29,671 nt of DNA, taken from a virus. The position numbers were made by a program, and so were the translations under genes. Each line of letters opens with the position of its first letter. Positions within the stretch are counted from its first letter, which is position 1. Under the pieces are notes generated by a model that did not search any database, was not told the DNA's origin, and saw nothing but the letters and a program-made list of their open reading frames with translations. The stretch lies in the IMG/VR virus record IMGVR_UViG_3300013372_001792, positions 1 to 29,671 of that record. One strand, written 5' to 3'. Shown here in pieces: positions 20,527 to 27,904 of this stretch.

Positions 20527-21213
20527 ATGTACAATCCCAATAAATTTAACTATCAACCTCTACCGCGTATGGAGATTGATGGTAAACGTAGATACGCTAC
20601 ACCTGACGGTGAGAAACTTCCTAGTGTCACTACGATACTAGATGCTACTAAATCAGAAGAAAGCAAACAAGCACTGAATAATTGGCGCAAACGTGTAGGT
20701 ACCGTACAAGCGCAAGCAATTACTACTGAGGCTGCTGGTCGAGGCACACGTATGCACAAATGGCTTGAAAACTATATTAAGACAGGTGAGACAGGAGAGC
20801 CTGGGTCAAACCCATATAGCATTCAAAGTCATACTATGGCTCATAGTATTATTTCCCAAGGTCTTATTAAGTGTAATGAATATTGGGGTACAGAAGTGCC
20901 ATTATATTTCCCCAAAGTCTATGCTGGTACTACTGATTTGTGCGGAGTACATGATGGTAGTGAGGCTATCATGGATCATAAACAAACAAACAAGCCTAAA
21001 AAACGTGAGTGGATTGATGACTATTTTGTTCAATTAGCCGCTTATGCTAATGCACATAATGAGTTACACGGGACAAAGATACGTAAGGGTGTTATTTTTA
21101 TGTGTGATCCTAATGCTATGTATCAGGAATTCATCATTGAGGGTACTGAATTTGACAAATATACTGATATGTGGTTTAAGCGAGTAGAACAGTACTATAT
21201 GCAGTTCCTTTAA
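20527..21213 (+). CDS. PD-(D/E)XK exonuclease (RecB/Cas4/MGME1-like)
   Basis: 228 residues. The core fits the nuclease fold: G-R-G-T-R-M-H near 71-77, E123 in G-T-E-V-P-L, D137 in A-G-T-T-D-L, the catalytic D150-H-K152 and the Q-x-x-x-Y (Q169-L-A-A-Y173) motif, which place it with RecB/MGME1-type exonucleases. Marine T4-like phages encode similar proteins as far as I recall. A role in trimming ends during recombination or in host DNA breakdown is plausible. The promoter and its inverted repeat lie directly upstream, giving a leaderless mRNA. No SD is present. Confidence 0.85.
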   Translation: MYNPNKFNYQPLPRMEIDGKRRYATPDGEKLPSVTTILDATKSEESKQALNNWRKRVGTVQAQAITTEAAGRGTRMHKWLENYIKTGETGEPGSNPYSIQSHTMAHSIISQGLIKCNEYWGTEVPLYFPKVYAGTTDLCGVHDGSEAIMDHKQTNKPKKREWIDDYFVQLAAYANAHNELHGTKIRKGVIFMCDPNAMYQEFIIEGTEFDKYTDMWFKRVEQYYMQFL

Positions 21214-21218
21214 ATCGT

Positions 21219-21226
21219 GATAAATA
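21219..21226 (+). promoter_or_regulatory. T4-type late promoter (GATAAATA) for the fibre gene
   Basis: Starts six bases after the nuclease stop. The start point is expected near 21232, leaving a leader of about 19 bases. The box ends at the first base of the stem-loop at 21226-21250. Confidence 0.7.
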
Positions 21227-21250
21227 GTTTAATCAACTAAAGATTAAACT
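21226..21250 (+). promoter_or_regulatory. Stem-loop directly before the fibre gene start
   Basis: AGTTTAATC (21226-21234) and GATTAAACT (21242-21250) form a perfect 9-bp stem with a 7-base loop, and the right arm touches the ATG. In mRNA read through from the nuclease gene the whole stem is present and would hold the region before the start codon. mRNA from the late promoter begins near 21232, within the left arm, and lacks most of it. T4 genes e and soc use this logic. Confidence 0.65.
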
Positions 21251-23533
21251 ATGGCCATTGTACAAATAAGTAAAATAATTCACAGAACTGGCGCAAATAT
21301 TGATTTGCCTCAATTAGACACGGGTGAAATAGGCTTTGCATCAGATACTAAGCGACTTTATATAGGAAATGATTCAATCATTCATCCACCGGGAAGTCCT
21401 GACCAAACAACACAAACTGAAATTTTAACTGATTCATCAGTAATAAGGTTTGACCAATTAGCAGGTTCTGCTACTACTACATTGAATATTTCAGGTAATG
21501 TAGAAAATGGACAGGTACTAGTTGTTAATAATTCTACTTGGACTAATGGTGGCGGTACGGCAGGCGGATTAATTAATCTAGGTAACGTAGCAAACGTAAA
21601 AGTATCCGGTGGAGTCAACGGGTATGTATTAACAACAGACGGTGCTGGTAATTTAGCTTGGACTACTAATGGTATTATTAGGTACGAAATACAGAATATA
21701 AATTTTACTACCGGTACAGGAAGTCCATCACATGCAGTAGTAGTTACTACTAAAACAGCGCACTTGTTACCGACTGGTGCTACTGTAACTATTATGGGTG
21801 TAAGTGGTAGTTCTATTCAAACTGCAATTGATACATCTGGTATCACATTGGATATCGGTGGAGGTACTTATGTTTCTTCTAATAGATTTTATGTTAAACG
21901 ATTAACTGACACTACTTTTGCATTGTATACAGATAGTAATGCTATAACAAATCCAGTAGACGGTAGAGGTTGGGATGACACTACACCTTATGTAAGTGGT
22001 ACAGGATATGCATTGGGCTTTGTTCCTCCAGCAGGAACAAGTGCTCCCGGTGGCTCTGCAACTCAATTACAATTTAATACTTCGGGTGGGTTTGATGGTA
22101 GTACTAATTTAACATTTAATAAAGTCACTAATTTACTGACAGTGGGTGGAAATGTTACTGCTACTACTGTAACAGCTAACATAAATGGTAACTTTGATGG
22201 TCGAGTTGGATACTATAGTCCTAACTCAGGAGCATTTACTAGCATTACCGCAACCACTACACTAACTGCAACAGGCAACATAACAGGTGGAAATGTTAAA
22301 ACATTGGGTACTGCTAACGTAGGTACATTGATTGTAACCGGAATTAGCACCCTAGCCAATGCAAGTATTGCTAATGTTAAGAGTGATAACATATTGTATG
22401 CAAATGGTGTGCCGTGGCCAATTGGTGCAGGGTATACAGGTGTATCAGGAAGTGATACTCAAATTCAATTTAATGATACTGGAACTTTTGCAGGTTCTGC
22501 AAATTTAGTGTTTAACAAAACAACTAAGATATTTACCGTAGATAAGATTACTGCAAATGGTTCTTTACTTACTAATTTAACGGGTGCTAACGTAGAAGGA
22601 ACCGTAAGTTTAGCGGCAGTTGCTAATTCAGTAGCTGGTGCTAACGTCAGTGGTACCGTAGCACAAGCAACTTATGCTACAACTGCTAACAGTGTATCTT
22701 GGAGCAACGTAGCGGGCAAACCTACTTTTTCTACTGTAGCTACTAGTGGAAGTTACACTGATTTATCTAGCAAGCCAACCATTCCAGATGCACAGATACA
22801 AAGTGATTGGAATATAACTGATAATGCATTAAAATCTTTTATTGTTAATAAGCCAACTATACCGGCGGCACAGATACAAAGTGATTGGGCTCAAGTTGAT
22901 AACACATTAAAAGATTTTATTAAGAATAAGCCAACGATCCCTGCGGCACAAATACAAAGTGATTGGAGTCAAGCAGGTACAGGGTCTTTAGACTTTATTA
23001 AGAATAAGCCAACTATACCAGCGGCACAGATACAAAGTGATTGGAATGTAACTGATAATAATCTAAAGTCATTTATTGCTAATAAGCCAACAATTCCAGC
23101 CGCACAGATACAAAGTGATTGGAATGTAACTGATAATACTCTAAAGTCATTTATTGCTAATAAACCTTTAACGGGTGTATTACCTCAAGTATTATTATAC
23201 AATCAAACTAACGTTAATAGAACACTGTTATTAACTGACGCTGGGAAACATATTTACATCAAGTCAGAAACCAATGTATATAGCGCAAATGTAGTTATAC
23301 CTGTAAATTTTAGTGTGGCTTTTACTATAGGAACTAAGATTGATGTTATCAATAGTCCATATAGTGAAACATCTTCATATGTAAAAGTTTCTGATAGTGC
23401 TATTGTATCGTTGTTTTTAGCAGGATATGAAGCTATTGCATCACCGGACGATCCGGTAGAAGTTAAACCGGGTGAAATAGTTCATCTATTAAAGGTAGAA
23501 GAAGATACGTGGATAGTTGAGCGAAAGAGATAA
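21251..23533 (+). CDS. Tail fibre/structural protein with 26-residue repeats
   Basis: 760 residues. Residues 10-45 (T-G-A-N-I-D-L-P-Q-L-D-T-G-E-I-G-F-A-S-D-T-K-R-L-Y-I-G) are the short G-E-I-G-x-x-x-D-T-x-R-L-x-I-G module seen at N-termini of phage fibre and tail-tip proteins. The middle is beta-rich with many T, G, N and V-x-A-N-V repeats, and two copies of a x-T-Q-L/I-Q-F-N-x-x-G-x-F motif (near residues 275 and 400). Residues 508-637 contain five 26-residue repeats (K-P-T-I-P-A-A-Q-I-Q-S-D-W). The C-terminal 120 residues are a separate domain. A long trimeric fibre is the natural reading; which adhesin is unknown. Confidence 0.75.
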   Translation: MAIVQISKIIHRTGANIDLPQLDTGEIGFASDTKRLYIGNDSIIHPPGSPDQTTQTEILTDSSVIRFDQLAGSATTTLNISGNVENGQVLVVNNSTWTNGGGTAGGLINLGNVANVKVSGGVNGYVLTTDGAGNLAWTTNGIIRYEIQNINFTTGTGSPSHAVVVTTKTAHLLPTGATVTIMGVSGSSIQTAIDTSGITLDIGGGTYVSSNRFYVKRLTDTTFALYTDSNAITNPVDGRGWDDTTPYVSGTGYALGFVPPAGTSAPGGSATQLQFNTSGGFDGSTNLTFNKVTNLLTVGGNVTATTVTANINGNFDGRVGYYSPNSGAFTSITATTTLTATGNITGGNVKTLGTANVGTLIVTGISTLANASIANVKSDNILYANGVPWPIGAGYTGVSGSDTQIQFNDTGTFAGSANLVFNKTTKIFTVDKITANGSLLTNLTGANVEGTVSLAAVANSVAGANVSGTVAQATYATTANSVSWSNVAGKPTFSTVATSGSYTDLSSKPTIPDAQIQSDWNITDNALKSFIVNKPTIPAAQIQSDWAQVDNTLKDFIKNKPTIPAAQIQSDWSQAGTGSLDFIKNKPTIPAAQIQSDWNVTDNNLKSFIANKPTIPAAQIQSDWNVTDNTLKSFIANKPLTGVLPQVLLYNQTNVNRTLLLTDAGKHIYIKSETNVYSANVVIPVNFSVAFTIGTKIDVINSPYSETSSYVKVSDSAIVSLFLAGYEAIASPDDPVEVKPGEIVHLLKVEEDTWIVERKR
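22772..23161 (+). repeat. Five 78-bp in-frame repeats in the fibre gene
   Basis: Five complete units of 78 bases, each encoding K-P-T-I-P-x-A-Q-I-Q-S-D-W-x-x-x-x-x-x-x-x-x-F-I-x-N. The first 39 bases of each are best kept; the last two copies differ at a single residue, suggesting recent copying. A half-unit precedes the first copy (A-G-K-P-T-F near 22719). Confidence 0.88.
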
Positions 23534-23536
23534 ATA
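23529..23536 (+). promoter_or_regulatory. T4-type late promoter (GATAAATA)
   Basis: Overlaps the fibre gene stop (GATAAATACTT). The expected start near 23542 gives a leader of about 66 bases with SD AAAAGGAAAAAC before ATG 23608. Confidence 0.7.
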
Positions 23537-23607
23537 CTTAGTTCAATAACTTATGCTGTATGTCCACAGCGTAGTCCCTAGAACGGTCATTACAAAAGGA
23601 AAAACAA

Positions 23608-24285
23608 ATGGCACGCAGTTTAAATAAAAAATATTTTGGTAATCGTAACGCTGGTACAACAGGCACCAGTGACGATAAAATTGGTGGCGAAGGTGTAGCA
23701 AGCATTACGCTAGGTGGTGTAAACAACAGTTCAGGTTATGCATTAAATGATCCACTAGTCATTAGTGCTCCTACTCTACCGGGTGGAGTACAAGCTACTG
23801 CTATAGTATCACAACTTGGTGCTAGTAATAAGATTCTTGCAATTGAAGTTACTGAAAAAGGTTCTGGATATACGGCAGCTCCCACAGTTACAGAAAACGT
23901 TGGCGGAGTTCAAGGTACATTAACATTTACCGCAGTATTAACCAATACACAAGAAGAAAGTATATACGCAAGAGCTAAGACCACATCAGGTGGCACAAGT
24001 CAACTATGCGATATTATTCGTCAAGTTGGTGCTCGCCGTTTCAAAGTTAGAACAGCAGACGGTACAGCAATTTGTACGTTAAAAGGTAGTGCTGTGTCAG
24101 CAGAAGGTGACATGGCTATTCAGGCCACTGACAGCGCCGGCGGTACATATTTTGTTACAAAAATTAGTAACCGTCGTTGCACTGTAACACAAAGTACCGG
24201 TACACAATTTGCAACAGATTCAAGCGTTCCATGGACTTTTGGTGCGGCAGTATTAAATACTTCTGTTCAACTTGATAACGCTTAA
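23608..24285 (+). CDS. Virion structural protein
   Basis: 225 residues starting MARSLNKKYFGNRNAGTTG after SD AAAAGGAAAAAC. The profile is beta-rich with G, T, S and V (I-G-G-E-G-V-A-S-I-T-L, T-E-K-G-S-G-Y-T-A-A-P-T-V), ending in small D-and-A-rich strands. I recall near-identical starts (S-L-N-K-R-Y-F-G-N) among structural proteins of marine T4-like phages, with no exact name. It has its own late promoter, a strong SD and a terminator directly after it, so it should be abundant. Confidence 0.7.
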   Translation: MARSLNKKYFGNRNAGTTGTSDDKIGGEGVASITLGGVNNSSGYALNDPLVISAPTLPGGVQATAIVSQLGASNKILAIEVTEKGSGYTAAPTVTENVGGVQGTLTFTAVLTNTQEESIYARAKTTSGGTSQLCDIIRQVGARRFKVRTADGTAICTLKGSAVSAEGDMAIQATDSAGGTYFVTKISNRRCTVTQSTGTQFATDSSVPWTFGAAVLNTSVQLDNA

Positions 24286-24302
24286 TATTTTTAAGCATCA
24301 AC

Positions 24303-24330
24303 AAAAAAGCCGCATTACGCGGCTTTTTTT
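24303..24330 (+). terminator. Bidirectional rho-independent terminator
   Basis: Stem AAAAAAGCCGC (24303-24313) and GCGGCTTTTTT (24319-24329) with loop ATTAC. T runs exist on both strands, so it ends the plus-strand structural gene and the minus-strand gp14-gp15-Nudix unit. The minus-strand gene reads into it: its last codons and stop are inside the stem-loop. Confidence 0.92.
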
Positions 24331-24731
24331 ATTAGTTTCTTTAGTTTGTCTTGCACTACATCAAAGTTAATTGTATTAAACAATCCCGGATGTAATGGTT
24401 TAGGATAGTGTTCCCCGTCTATCCAACAATATCCACAATGTTCTTCATTTAATTTAGGAATAAATTCATTGTCTATTTTGCAAAAGAATGTATGATATGT
24501 AAATGTATTGTTTACAAACTTTTGAATAGGTACAAGTTTAGCATCATTGGGGAAAAAGTCTATTTCCTCGACACACTCACGTTTAACACCTTCTAATAGT
24601 GTTTCGTTATTTTCAATTTTGCCCCCGGGTATTCCCCAGTTGCCGGGATTTTTAGAATCGCTTCTTAGTAAAAATAAAAATCTTTGTGTATTACTTGCAT
24701 AAAAGAATACACCTGCACTATTGTTCTTCAT
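24315..24731 (-). CDS. Nudix hydrolase
   Basis: 138 residues. Start 24731 (MKNNSAGVFF) is preferred to an ATG at 24746, because a late-promoter-like box ends five bases before 24731. The Nudix box is complete: G37-x5-E43-x7-R51-E52-C-V-E55-E56-I-D-F, with D in place of the final G. The N-terminal strand R-F-L-F-L-L-R-S-D is usual. Nudix enzymes hydrolyse nucleoside diphosphates linked to another group; the substrate (damaged or modified dNTPs, NAD-like compounds, ADP-ribose) cannot be told. The last residues K-K-A-A are encoded in the terminator stem. It follows gp15 closely on the same strand. Confidence 0.88.
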   Translation of the reverse strand: MKNNSAGVFFYASNTQRFLFLLRSDSKNPGNWGIPGGKIENNETLLEGVKRECVEEIDFFPNDAKLVPIQKFVNNTFTYHTFFCKIDNEFIPKLNEEHCGYCWIDGEHYPKPLHPGLFNTINFDVVQDKLKKLIKKAA

Positions 24732-24736
24732 ACTAT

Positions 24737-24744
24737 GATTTATC
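24737..24744 (-). promoter_or_regulatory. Late-promoter-like box with leaderless geometry, minus strand
   Basis: GATAAATC, two differences from TATAAATA, ending five bases before ATG 24731. With initiation 6 bases after the box the mRNA would begin with the A of the start codon. The following ATAGTATG also occurs after the box at 17911. Confidence 0.5.
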
Positions 24745-24761
24745 ACAGTATTACTTGCCCA

Positions 24762-26141
24762 TTAAATTACGATGTTATAATCACCTTGGTCATACCAACC
24801 TTCATAACTCTTCATCCAAGCACCTTCTGCATACCTATATTGAACACCGGAGGTTATGTTAGTTACATATTCTGTTGTAGTTGAAGATTGGCTATCAAAA
24901 TTAACAGTCCATTTACTAGTTGATGCAGTATACTGTATGATATCATTTGCATTAGCTACTAAATCACCCCAAACACTATAGTTTGCTGGAGTAATACTAG
25001 GATCGCCTATAGATTCTACTATTAAATATCGTTGTCCATTACTTACACTAGGTAATCCGTTATCGGGACCTTTAGTTCTAGGATTAATAATACTATCAAC
25101 TGCCTGTAACGTATTTTGCGGCAATGTATCAGGATCTATATTATATGATAATAGCCTATCATCTGTTGGATTAAATGCAATAGTACCTACAATGTCAGTA
25201 TCCATATATGTATTTTGCAACCATATTTGACTAATACCCGGCTTTACAGTTCCGTAAACATTTAATACACTTTGCCAATACAATGGTACATTTGGATTTT
25301 CCGGTAAGTCTATTTCTGTATTACGCGGTTCAAAAACTTGATTAGCAGGAAGTATTTGTAATGTATTACCTATCAACAATAATTTATATCCATATGGAGT
25401 AATCTTTTGTCTTGTACCCAATAACAAATCATCGTCTTGCATATCAGTGAGAGCAGTGCCTCTAAAGATACTAGCAATAATTTTATGAATGACACCAAGT
25501 TTTTTAACTTTACTCGGTGTGCTGATCCATATAGGCATATAGAACTTCCATGTCAATACATCTATAGGATTTCCTGTACCCTGCGGTATTGTCTTACTAC
25601 TAAATGTTAATCCATCCTGATATACAACACTTAAACTTGTCCAGTCAATAAAGTTATCTGTACTTTGAATCTCCATTGCAGGATTAAACAATACACCTAA
25701 TTGTTCAACTAACTCTAATTTCTGATTATAATTAGTTGTCCAAAAGTCTACACTAATTCTTAATGTATATGGTACTGGCATAATACGTTCAACTGTAAAT
25801 GCTTGTCCCTGTGTTTGTTCGTATTGTCCTGTTTCCTGATTAAATGAGCGTTGTCTAACACTTACTTTGTCTAAGAAGTATGGATCTTGGGTTCGTTTTT
25901 GGTCGTATTCTAAACCACTAATGTGATATGTAATTAGCGGGGCACTCGGTAAACTATTAGGACTATTATTTCCTTGTATAGCAGAAACCATTCTACTACT
26001 ATCACCATACTGTATAGGCACACGTATAACAATATCATTACCGGCAGGGTCTTTACCTTTTGTAACTTGCCAATCACTAAAAATTCTTGCAAATTGAATT
26101 AAGAATCTACGTATCTGATTGTCATAAAAATATTGTGCCAT
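24762..26141 (-). CDS. 15: Tail sheath stabiliser/completion protein, gp15-like
   Basis: 459 residues. The beginning (A-Q-Y-F-Y-D-N-Q-I-R-R-F-L, then V-I-R-V-P-I-Q-Y-G-D-S-S-R-M) follows T4 gp15 (M-F-G-Y-F-Y-N-S-S-F-R-R-Y, then F-I-R-V-P-I-T-Y-A-S-K-E-H), and Q-L-G-V-L-F-N-P matches the later Q-I-L-P-Y-F-Q-P. gp15 forms the hexameric ring ending the tail and joins it to the gp13-gp14 neck. T4 gp15 has 272 residues; here about 190 extra residues lie at the C-terminus, beta-rich with Q-R-Y-L-I-V-E and W-x-K-S-Y-E-G-W-Y-D-Q-G-D-Y-N-I-V. It lies directly downstream of the gp14-like gene, as in T4. Confidence 0.85.
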   Translation of the reverse strand: MAQYFYDNQIRRFLIQFARIFSDWQVTKGKDPAGNDIVIRVPIQYGDSSRMVSAIQGNNSPNSLPSAPLITYHISGLEYDQKRTQDPYFLDKVSVRQRSFNQETGQYEQTQGQAFTVERIMPVPYTLRISVDFWTTNYNQKLELVEQLGVLFNPAMEIQSTDNFIDWTSLSVVYQDGLTFSSKTIPQGTGNPIDVLTWKFYMPIWISTPSKVKKLGVIHKIIASIFRGTALTDMQDDDLLLGTRQKITPYGYKLLLIGNTLQILPANQVFEPRNTEIDLPENPNVPLYWQSVLNVYGTVKPGISQIWLQNTYMDTDIVGTIAFNPTDDRLLSYNIDPDTLPQNTLQAVDSIINPRTKGPDNGLPSVSNGQRYLIVESIGDPSITPANYSVWGDLVANANDIIQYTASTSKWTVNFDSQSSTTTEYVTNITSGVQYRYAEGAWMKSYEGWYDQGDYNIVI

Positions 26142-26149
26142 TGATTACC

Positions 26150-27796
26150 TTAATCTGTTTGTATTTTAAACAATGTTGACAATGATTGAATTTCAGGTAT
26201 CGTGGTTCCGTCGGACAATGTAGTAACATTAGTGTTATTAATGAATGTATTTAGCTGTGAACCACCTTCGCTATCAAATCCTCCAGCTGGTCTATTATTG
26301 ACACTTATCTTCACCCATAAATTACCATCATATCTATACATAATGTTAGGTAAATAATCAGTGCGTAAGAAGTAATCTCCTAAATTAGGATTTGACGGGA
26401 AAGTTATACCTGCTCTGAATGGTAATCCATTTGGTGCAGTACCATCACCTGTCATATTACCATCAGTGTATCCAAAACTCTCTGGACTATAACGAACTAT
26501 CCATCTAAATCTAGGATCCGCATCAGCACGATAATCCATTTCGTTTGTATCAAGTAATGGACCACCGTTCATTGGCCAATCAGGTAATGTTATGTCCTCA
26601 TCAGCTCCTGTATATATGTTGTCAGATGTACCATACGGTCTGTCAATTAAAGCTGTTGCAGTAGCGGCTAATACTAAATTAGGTTCTACTGGGCCTGAAC
26701 CTGTATCAGTTCTTTCAGGAGCTATACTTGCTACTTCTAAGTTTACTTGCGTTAATGCTTTTAATAATTCACGACTACCTATAGGCATATCCCATATATC
26801 TTTCATAGCTGCCGCACCAATTCTTAGTACTGGCATTGAGTATAACAATGATATACTTCCCCTTGTTGGTACAGGATTAGTTTTTGGTACAACAACATTA
26901 ACCGGTAGTGCAGGAGCACTACTTGCAGTTGGTACAAGATATAATTGACTTCTATCGTATCCTAATTTAGGCACAATACGTGCAGCCTCAGCAACCATAG
27001 CATCATTTATTGCAATGTTTTGATTATATCTACCTAATATATCTCTTAAGCTGTCTGCTGTATCTAATTGCCAATATGTGCTATTAGGAGGGGCGATTCC
27101 AACTGGTACGTTTTGTTTAGGGGTATAATTTTTATTACCAAAACTAACTACATACCCCGGTAAGTATGTAGCAGTCAAACTCCAATCTCCTAAATAATTA
27201 TCTTTACTCACTGGTTCTTTCAATATATTACTAAATTCTTGACTATCAACTAGTGGCTCACATTTGATTCTCCACAAATGAGGATACCAGGTATTACTAA
27301 ATCCTTCGCTTGCAAAGTTACCGTCTGTTATTTGATAATATCTACGCAAACTTGTAGGTATATCCTCGTTTAATGGATGATAGTCTGTCAGATGAGGCAT
27401 CTCAATTACATCACCCACTATTAATTTACGACCTACAATATTAATCATGTCGTTATAATGTATAGTTACAAATATAACATCGTTATTTAGAAATAATCCA
27501 AACTGACTTAAGTCAAAATCTAAATTCTGTACATTATAATGACCACGTAATCTATAGATACTATCATCATATTTTCTATCACGATTTTCTAGGAATAATA
27601 GATCCTGAATGTTAGTTGGATCTAATGAATTATATCGGGGTTGTGACAGACTAGCAGTAGGTCCTGAATCAGGGACACCTAAATACTTATGTACATATAA
27701 ATCTGTGGCTCCGACACTAAGCATTTCTGATATTGTTCTATCAAAAAATCTATAGTCGTTTCCCTTTTCCGAGCGGTATAATGATAACTTTGGCAT
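26150..27796 (-). CDS. 14: Neck protein, gp14-like
   Basis: 548 residues from ATG 27796 (MPKLSLYRSEKG). A longer frame start at 27826 is open but would sit upstream of the late-promoter start point. The first 200 residues share the layout of T4 gp14: an N-terminal segment, an I-Q-D-L-L-F-L-E region, V-G-D-V-I-E-M-P (T4 E-G-D-L-I-Y-F-P), and W-Y-P-H-L-W-R-I-K-C-E-P-L-V-D-S-Q-E-F. gp14 and gp13 form the neck that closes the packaged head. It is twice as long as T4 gp14 (256), with a middle proline-rich region and a C-terminal beta module (P-N-L-G-D-Y-F-L-R-T-D-Y, Y-R-Y-D-G-N-L-W-V). It is first in the minus-strand late unit. Confidence 0.75.
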   Translation of the reverse strand: MPKLSLYRSEKGNDYRFFDRTISEMLSVGATDLYVHKYLGVPDSGPTASLSQPRYNSLDPTNIQDLLFLENRDRKYDDSIYRLRGHYNVQNLDFDLSQFGLFLNNDVIFVTIHYNDMINIVGRKLIVGDVIEMPHLTDYHPLNEDIPTSLRRYYQITDGNFASEGFSNTWYPHLWRIKCEPLVDSQEFSNILKEPVSKDNYLGDWSLTATYLPGYVVSFGNKNYTPKQNVPVGIAPPNSTYWQLDTADSLRDILGRYNQNIAINDAMVAEAARIVPKLGYDRSQLYLVPTASSAPALPVNVVVPKTNPVPTRGSISLLYSMPVLRIGAAAMKDIWDMPIGSRELLKALTQVNLEVASIAPERTDTGSGPVEPNLVLAATATALIDRPYGTSDNIYTGADEDITLPDWPMNGGPLLDTNEMDYRADADPRFRWIVRYSPESFGYTDGNMTGDGTAPNGLPFRAGITFPSNPNLGDYFLRTDYLPNIMYRYDGNLWVKISVNNRPAGGFDSEGGSQLNTFINNTNVTTLSDGTTIPEIQSLSTLFKIQTD

Positions 27797-27803
27797 AATA
27801 TAG

Positions 27804-27811
27804 TATTTATC
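27804..27811 (-). promoter_or_regulatory. T4-type late promoter (GATAAATA), near-leaderless, minus strand
   Basis: The box ends 7 bases before ATG 27796; the expected start point is near 27798, so the mRNA would have at most a two-base leader. No SD precedes the ATG. It drives gp14, gp15 and the Nudix gene. Confidence 0.7.
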
Positions 27812-27845
27812 GCGGCTGTAATGCAAAAGTCTTACCTCTCAGAGG

Positions 27846-27884
27846 TTGACAAATAATGGATAAGGCTATATAATACTAAGTATT
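27846..27884 (+). promoter_or_regulatory. Sigma70-type early promoter with AATAC/GTATT repeat
   Basis: TTGACA (27846-27851), 17 bases, TATAAT (27869-27874). AATAC-TAA-GTATT (27872-27884) overlaps the end of -10 and the expected start near 27881. It has the same half-sites as the tandem promoters at 2049 and 2139. The leader carries CAGGAG (27891-27896) before ATG 27905. It is divergent from the gp14 late promoter. Confidence 0.85.
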
Positions 27885-27904
27885 GTTTAACAGGAGTAAA
27901 CTCA

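Noticed and set aside
22772-23161. CRISPR-like regular repeats
   Set aside because: The 78-bp units are in-frame, contiguous, encode a fibre repeat and have no spacers.
21251-23533. Diversity-generating retroelement target at the fibre gene
   Set aside because: No reverse transcriptase or template repeat is visible in the window and the repeats are ordinary tandem copies.
26592-26948. 118-residue plus-strand frame opposite the gp14-like gene
   Set aside because: Antisense shadow of a recognised neck protein; no promoter or SD.
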